Origin: Prorocentrum cordatum
Taxonomy: Eukaryota > Sar > Dinophyceae > Prorocentrales > Prorocentraceae
Direction: 5' to 3'
NCBI GenBank assembly: GCA_963575745.1
Contig: CAUYUJ010005681.1
Location: 393,038 to 457,037 of the forward strand
Length of the DNA stretch: 64,000 bases
A program made the translations under genes and the position numbers. The notes beneath the pieces were generated by a model that was not told the origin of the DNA, searched no databases, and was given only the letters and a program-made list of their open reading frames with translations. This document shows positions 60,340 through 64,000 of the stretch, piece after piece. Position 1 is the first letter of the stretch. Each line of letters opens with the position of its first letter.

Positions 60340-60505
60340 GGGAAAAACACACAGACACAATTCATCGTCGATTCCCCCGAAAATATGGGAAAATACGGGA
60401 AGGGGGGGGACGACAATGATCCAGAAAGTATGGGAAAATATGGAGAATCCTGTTATCTGTGTCTATCTATTTGCGTGTCCCAGGGCCCCTTCAGTAATGC
60501 TTGCG
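60340..60505 (+). repeat. Dispersed repeat S, copy 3
   Basis: 'GGAAAAACACACAGACACAA', 'TTCATCGTCGATTCCCCCGA', 'AATATGGGAAAATA' and 'TTTGCGTGTCCCAGGGCCCC'. Confidence 0.85.
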
Positions 60506-60582
60506 CGCGCCCCGGCAGGATCCTGGCCCAGGATCCAGGAGTCGCCTCCCTGCCAGGATCTCGCGGAGCCACCTGCGCGGCG

Positions 60583-60740
60583 CCAGAGAACGGGGTCGTC
60601 TGCGCGGACATTGGCGCGTATAGCTCCCCGCGTAGTGTCGCGCGTAAGCGCCCTCGTCTCCAGCGTAGCGTGCCGCTCCGGCGGCCTGCGTAAGCCGCCG
60701 TGCAAGGTCGCTTTGCCATCTAGCGTAAGACCCGTTTTTG
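60583..60740 (+). repeat. Repeat N, copy 3
   Basis: 'GGGGTCGTCTGCGCGGACAT', 'TGTCGCGCGTAAGCGCCCTC', 'CGGCGGCCTGCGTAAGCCGC' and 'CATCTAGCGTAAGACCCG'. Confidence 0.85.
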
Positions 60741-61227
60741 AACGCCTGCGCAGAACCCTCGGTTACCCCCCTGCTTGCATCCCGACCAGGATCCAAGGCC
60801 TAGGTGGCGGCGGCGGCAGGGCAGGGGAAGCACCAACATGACCGCATTGCTAGAGTAGGCGTGTTGGGAGTTTACGCATCCGCGTTGACAGTGGAACGTT
60901 TACACACTGTGGGCCGGAAGTACAGGCAAGTTTCCCAAGGGCACCCTTGCGTCCTTAGATTTGTTCGGCAGTGCGCCGCTAGAACAGCTTCCACTGGGGC
61001 ATCCAAGGACTGTCTAAGGCTCTTGCGTCCTTGCAGCGCGCCCTTACTGCAGCTTCTGACGGTACGCGGAACGGAGGTTTCGGGGCCCGCGGCGGGCTTG
61101 CTGGTGCGACGCGCGGATTCGGGAGCCGCCGTGGGCTTCTCCCGCGACCGCCGAGGGCAGACGCCTGCCACCCCGGATCCCCCTCAGGGCCGGACGCGGT
61201 GCGGGGACCCCGCGGAAGCGACCGCAG

Positions 61228-61452
61228 CGCTGCTCGCGCACCTCGGATGGCCGCCTGGAGCGCTACGTTCCGAAGCCCAGCCGCAAGGTGGCGGAGCGCA
61301 TCGAGCGCGCCGTGGCACACCGGCTGCTGCTGCTGCGCGCCGAGGCGAGCCACCGCGGCACGGTGACGGCCGCGGTGCTGGGCCACACGGGGAACGTGTA
61401 CGACGTCGTGCTGGGGCCGCGCGTGGACTGCACCTGCCCGGACTTCTCCAAG
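61228..61452 (+). CDS. SWIM-domain exon 1 (possible REV3 exon 10)
   Basis: Acceptor CCGCAG at 61,222-61,227, phase 0: RCSRTSDGRLERYVPKPSRK, VAERIERAVAHRLLLL ... LGHTGNVYDVVLGPRVDCTC, PDFSK. The pattern RY..KPS.KV.ERIERA..HRL......G..GNVY.V......C.CPDF is that of the SWIM module in ZSWIM2/MEKK1-like ubiquitin ligases. C-T-C are the first two zinc ligands. The donor is GC at 61,453 (AAG|GCTCGG), phase 0. It either extends the REV3-GRF protein or starts mid-way in a separate downstream gene; no start codon is evident. Confidence 0.72.
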
Positions 61453-61760
61453 GCTCGGGGGGGGGCTCCCCTGAGGTCCTGGCTTCTTGCAGGTTGCTTT
61501 CCCGGCGGGCGTTTTCGCTGCACGTCGGGCCCCGGGACCCTCACAGATCGATCCGGCTCGACGCATGACGCCGAAACGTGGGGTCCGGGGCTGTGGGCGT
61601 GATTTTGCTGCGATGCCGCATTTTTTGGCAGCGTCGGATCTCAGGGTCAGAAAGGAGGGAGGTTGTACCGGTAGCCCTACCCCTCCGTCGTTGCCACGGC
61701 TGGGTTCGCCTCGGCATCTGGGTCAGAACGCAACCCAGGAGCGAAGCTGCCCTGATACGC
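61453..61760 (+). repeat. Introner-like repeat I at the 5' end of an intron
   Basis: Starts at the splice donor: 'CCCCTGAGGTCCTGGCTTC', 'CACAGATCGATCCGGCTCGA', 'GGCAGCGTCGGATCTCAGGG' and 'GTTGCCACGGCTGGGTTCGC', block for block as in REV3 intron 4. Confidence 0.8.
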
Positions 61761-62119
61761 CCGTTTTGAGACGCAACGCGTGCCCTGCTCAAAACGTCCG
61801 TTTTAGCACGCTGCGTGTTAGCTCAACGTGTTGGCCCACGCTTTGGCGAACGTATCGCGTCAGACCTACGTGTCCAGTCTACGTGCTGAACACCGTATCA
61901 ATACGCTACGCGTTGCGCGTTGCGTATCGGGGCAGCTGAGCCAGGAGAGGTAGGTCGACGGGCTGGCGGTGAGGGTAGCCGTATGCTTCCCGAGAGCCGT
62001 GCACCACCGGCACGCCTCCGGTCGGGGCCCTGTTCTGCGCCCGGGCTCGGCGTGCGTGCTCTCTTGGCCCAGATGGCTCGCGCAGCAAGCGACGGGGCAC
62101 TGTCTGGGCCAGGCCAGGA

Positions 62120-62320
62120 CGAGGACGAGGAAAAAAGGGAGCAGGAGGAGGAGCAGGAGGAGGAAGAAGAGCAGAAGGTGGAGGAGGAGGAGGAGGAGGA
62201 GGAGGAGGAGGAGGAGGAGGAAGAGCAGGAGGGGGAGAAGGAGAAGGAGGAGGAGGAGGAGGAGGAGGAGCAGGAGGAAGAGCAGGAGGAGGAGCAGGAG
62301 CAGAAGGAAGGGCAGGAGGA
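62120..62320 (+). repeat. (GGA)n tract
   Basis: GGA/GAG/CAG tract inside the SWIM intron. Confidence 0.93.
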
Positions 62321-62467
62321 GAACCACCCTGGGCTGATCTGCAGGGGCTCTGGTTTTTGTCCGGGCCGTGTCTTGGGCTCCAGGTCTGGGGGTCCCTTCG
62401 TGGATCTGGGGCCTGCCGAGGCTGGAGGAGCCGCCTGGTTCCCGAGTCTGCGCTCCTCACTGGTCAA

Positions 62468-62620
62468 GAGGGGAAGCAAGCTCACAGGCACAATTCGTCG
62501 CCGATCCCCGGGGAATATCGGAGAGTATGGGAAGTTGCGGGTATGCAGGAGGCCATGGGCAGTTCTGGGACTACTGTCCATCTATCTGCGCGTCCATGGG
62601 CCCCTCGGATTGGTTTGTGC
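62468..62620 (+). repeat. Dispersed repeat S, copy 4, ending at a splice acceptor
   Basis: 'GGGAAGCAAGCTCACAGGCA', 'CAATTCGTCGCCGATCCCCG', 'ATCTATCTGCGCGTCCATGG' and 'GCCCCTCGG'. The acceptor TTCCAG of the next exon is 20 bp further on. Confidence 0.75.
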
Positions 62621-62630
62621 CCTGTTCCAG

Positions 62631-62790
62631 GCGCGGTGTGCCTGCAAGCACCTGCTCTTCCTCATGCTGCGCGTCCTCCTGCTGCCCAAGGAGGACCCGC
62701 GGCTGTGGCAGCGCTCCCTGCTCCCGCAGGAGCTCGCCGACCTCCGCGATCGCCTCGCGCAGTGCCGCGGCCTTAGCCACGACGGGGGGG
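62631..62790 (+). CDS. SWIM-domain exon 2 (possible REV3 exon 11)
   Basis: Acceptor CCAG at 62,627-62,630, phase 0: ARCACKHLLFLMLRVLLLPK, EDPRLWQRSLLPQELADLRD. Joined to the previous exon it gives CTCPDFSK-ARCACKHLLF, a complete C-x-C...C-x-H SWIM finger, then the helix LF.MLRVL..P..DP..WQR.L...EL found after SWIM in ZSWIM2-type proteins. 'AGGC.CGG' is present at both intron ends. The right end is uncertain; a RING domain, usual in that family, is not seen before the window ends. Confidence 0.72.
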
Positions 62791-63630
62791 GCGTCTGGAC
62801 ATTCAGCTCCTCGCGTTGCGACGGAATCGCGAGGGGAGGTGTTCAGCAATTGTCGGTCTCTGGGGCCCCCAATTGTCTCCATGACCGTCCACCATGCGAC
62901 TCGGGATTGGAAGTGTGAGCCAGTGTGGACCGCAAGCAGGAAGTTGTTGCACTGTGGATGTGCGAACTCTAAGTTGGTTGGGAACCAGTCCCGGGGAAAC
63001 TGTCTAGACCTCCATGGGCCCCAGTTGCGACAAAATGACGAAGTCGGAGATCTGGGGGGCTCGCGTTGCGCGGCGCGAGTCGCGAGATCAGGTGGTCCAG
63101 TCGTGCTCCTTCCTTTCTCCTCCACGGTCACATCTTGCAGTTGATGACAGGCTCGATGATGAGAGTTTGATGTTAGCCTGCAGTGAATGTGGAAAGTGTT
63201 CGGAATGTCCGCTAAAGGGCCTCCACGAGCAGTGCAGTGTAGAGTTTCGTTGTAGTTTTGCCCGTGGAGCCTAGTCTCTAACTTTTTCCGTGGAGGCACT
63301 TCTAGGCCTCGAAGAAGAGCCCCGTGGTGTTCGGTGCCCCTATTCTCATGGAAAGGACGGCCCAAAGAAGGCTCCCCTAGTCAGGCGCTCGAGTCGCCAG
63401 ACGCGCACTTGTACCTGTCCGAAACTGTACGATGGTCCTCCTCTCCTCCTCCTGCAACAGCCACTTGGACTGTCCAAAACAGCTACTCCGAATTCACGGT
63501 CCGTGCCACCTACAGAGAGAACGCCGTTGCTGTCGCTGCTGCCCGCCGCTCCCCGAGGCAGCCTCGCTGTCTCTTGGGTGGCGCGGGGCAGCGCGCGGCG
63601 TAGATGCGCAAATTGACGTTGCCCGCAAGG
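62791..63630. other. Sequence after the SWIM exon, no exon recognised
   Basis: Mixed composition with fragments like repeat D ('GGAGGTGTTCAGCAATTGTC', 'GTCTCTGGGGCCCCC', 'AAAATGACGAAGTCGG'). No motif-bearing frame. Confidence 0.4.
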
Positions 63631-63854
63631 TGATGTTCGCTCCTCCTCCTCCTCTTCCTCCTCCTCCTCCTCCTCCTCCTCCTACTCATCCTCCTCGTCC
63701 TCCTCCCCCTTGAAGCTTCGGGATATGCCCCCAGCCGGCACCCCTGAGAAGTCTGGGTCTGCGACACAATCAAATCGCAGGGGGTTTTGCTTGTCGCGCG
63801 CGCAGCTCCTTCGTAGGTGTTGACGTTGACCCCCTGATTCGGATGTCCTTGTCC

Positions 63855-64000
63855 TTTTCCTCCTCCTCCTACCTCCTCCTCCTCCCTCCTCCTCCCTCCC
63901 CTCCTCCTCCTCCTCCTCCTCCTCCTCCTCCTCCTCCTCCTCCCTTTCCTCTGCTCCTCCTCCCCTTCCTCCTCCTCCTCCTCCTCCTCCTCCTCCTCCT
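63855..64000 (-). repeat. (TCC)n tract, right edge
   Basis: TCC array cut by the window end; a shorter one lies at 63,635-63,710. Confidence 0.93.

Larger units (their letters stand above)
28594..62790 (+). other. REV3: REV3 locus (DNA polymerase zeta catalytic subunit), whole extent
   Basis: Envelope for the exons listed separately: 28,594-28,707; 31,564-31,627; 33,271-33,359; 48,823-49,032; 49,347-49,755; 50,050-50,200; 50,926-54,187; 54,354-54,404; 57,444-57,482; then tentatively 61,228-61,452 and 62,631 onward. The first nine fit end to end in phase and match the REV3 order: N-terminal exonuclease-like fold, linker, polymerase, two Cys clusters, then a GRF finger that typical REV3 lacks. 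Splice pairs are GT-AG, GC-AG and GA-AG. The two SWIM exons are phase-compatible but may be another gene, and the 3' end could lie beyond the window. Confidence 0.75.

Overview
The window looks like nuclear DNA of a dinoflagellate. The evidence is: GC-rich sequence; very long introns packed with repeats around very small exons; splice donors that are GC or GA as often as GT, usually with a short direct repeat at both intron ends; all recognisable genes on one strand; two matches to the core of the dinoflagellate spliced leader; and (GGA)n/(TCC)n tracts every few kilobases. The genus cannot be fixed from the sequence. Nothing bacterial (operons, Shine-Dalgarno sites, CRISPR) is present, and I saw no convincing tRNA or rRNA.

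Layout. 0-5.6 kb: a higher-order repeat of ~84-bp units, GGA/GAT tracts and a ~90-bp minisatellite, with one EF-hand exon at 2.9 kb. 5.6-18.4 kb: three ankyrin-repeat exons (5.7, 16.6 and 18.3 kb, the last with the stop codon), probably one gene. Between them lie a decayed non-LTR retrotransposon (8.2-12.1 kb) and an unrecognised open frame split by a hAT-type miniature element (14.1-14.9 kb). 18.4-28.6 kb: intergenic, with minisatellites, miniature elements and microsatellites.

28.6 kb to near the right edge: a split gene for the catalytic subunit of DNA polymerase zeta (REV3). I assembled seven exons for the polymerase (28,594 to 54,187). The last of them reads on without a stop into a C-terminal GRF zinc finger, completed by exons at 54.35 and 57.44 kb. 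Two further exons, at 61.2 and 62.6 kb, encode a SWIM zinc finger like that of SWIM/RING ubiquitin ligases. They are in compatible phase and could extend the same protein or belong to the next gene.

Intron 3 of REV3 (about 15.5 kb) holds an intact ~10.2-kb non-LTR retroelement in the sense orientation (38.07-48.24 kb). ORF1 (972 aa, coiled coil) ends in the slippery heptamer A_AAA_AAC directly before its stop codon. ORF2 lies in the -1 frame, and an H-type pseudoknot can be drawn just downstream. ORF2 has the order RNase H, then AP-type endonuclease, then reverse transcriptase, then two C2H2 fingers, so RNase H is N-terminal. This element and the REV3-GRF fusion are the most novel content.

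The rest is dispersed repeats. Several form or border REV3 introns, as expected of introner-like elements. Others are miniature inverted-repeat elements: one family has clean 8-bp target duplications, and another carries a trinucleotide microsatellite between its inverted repeats.
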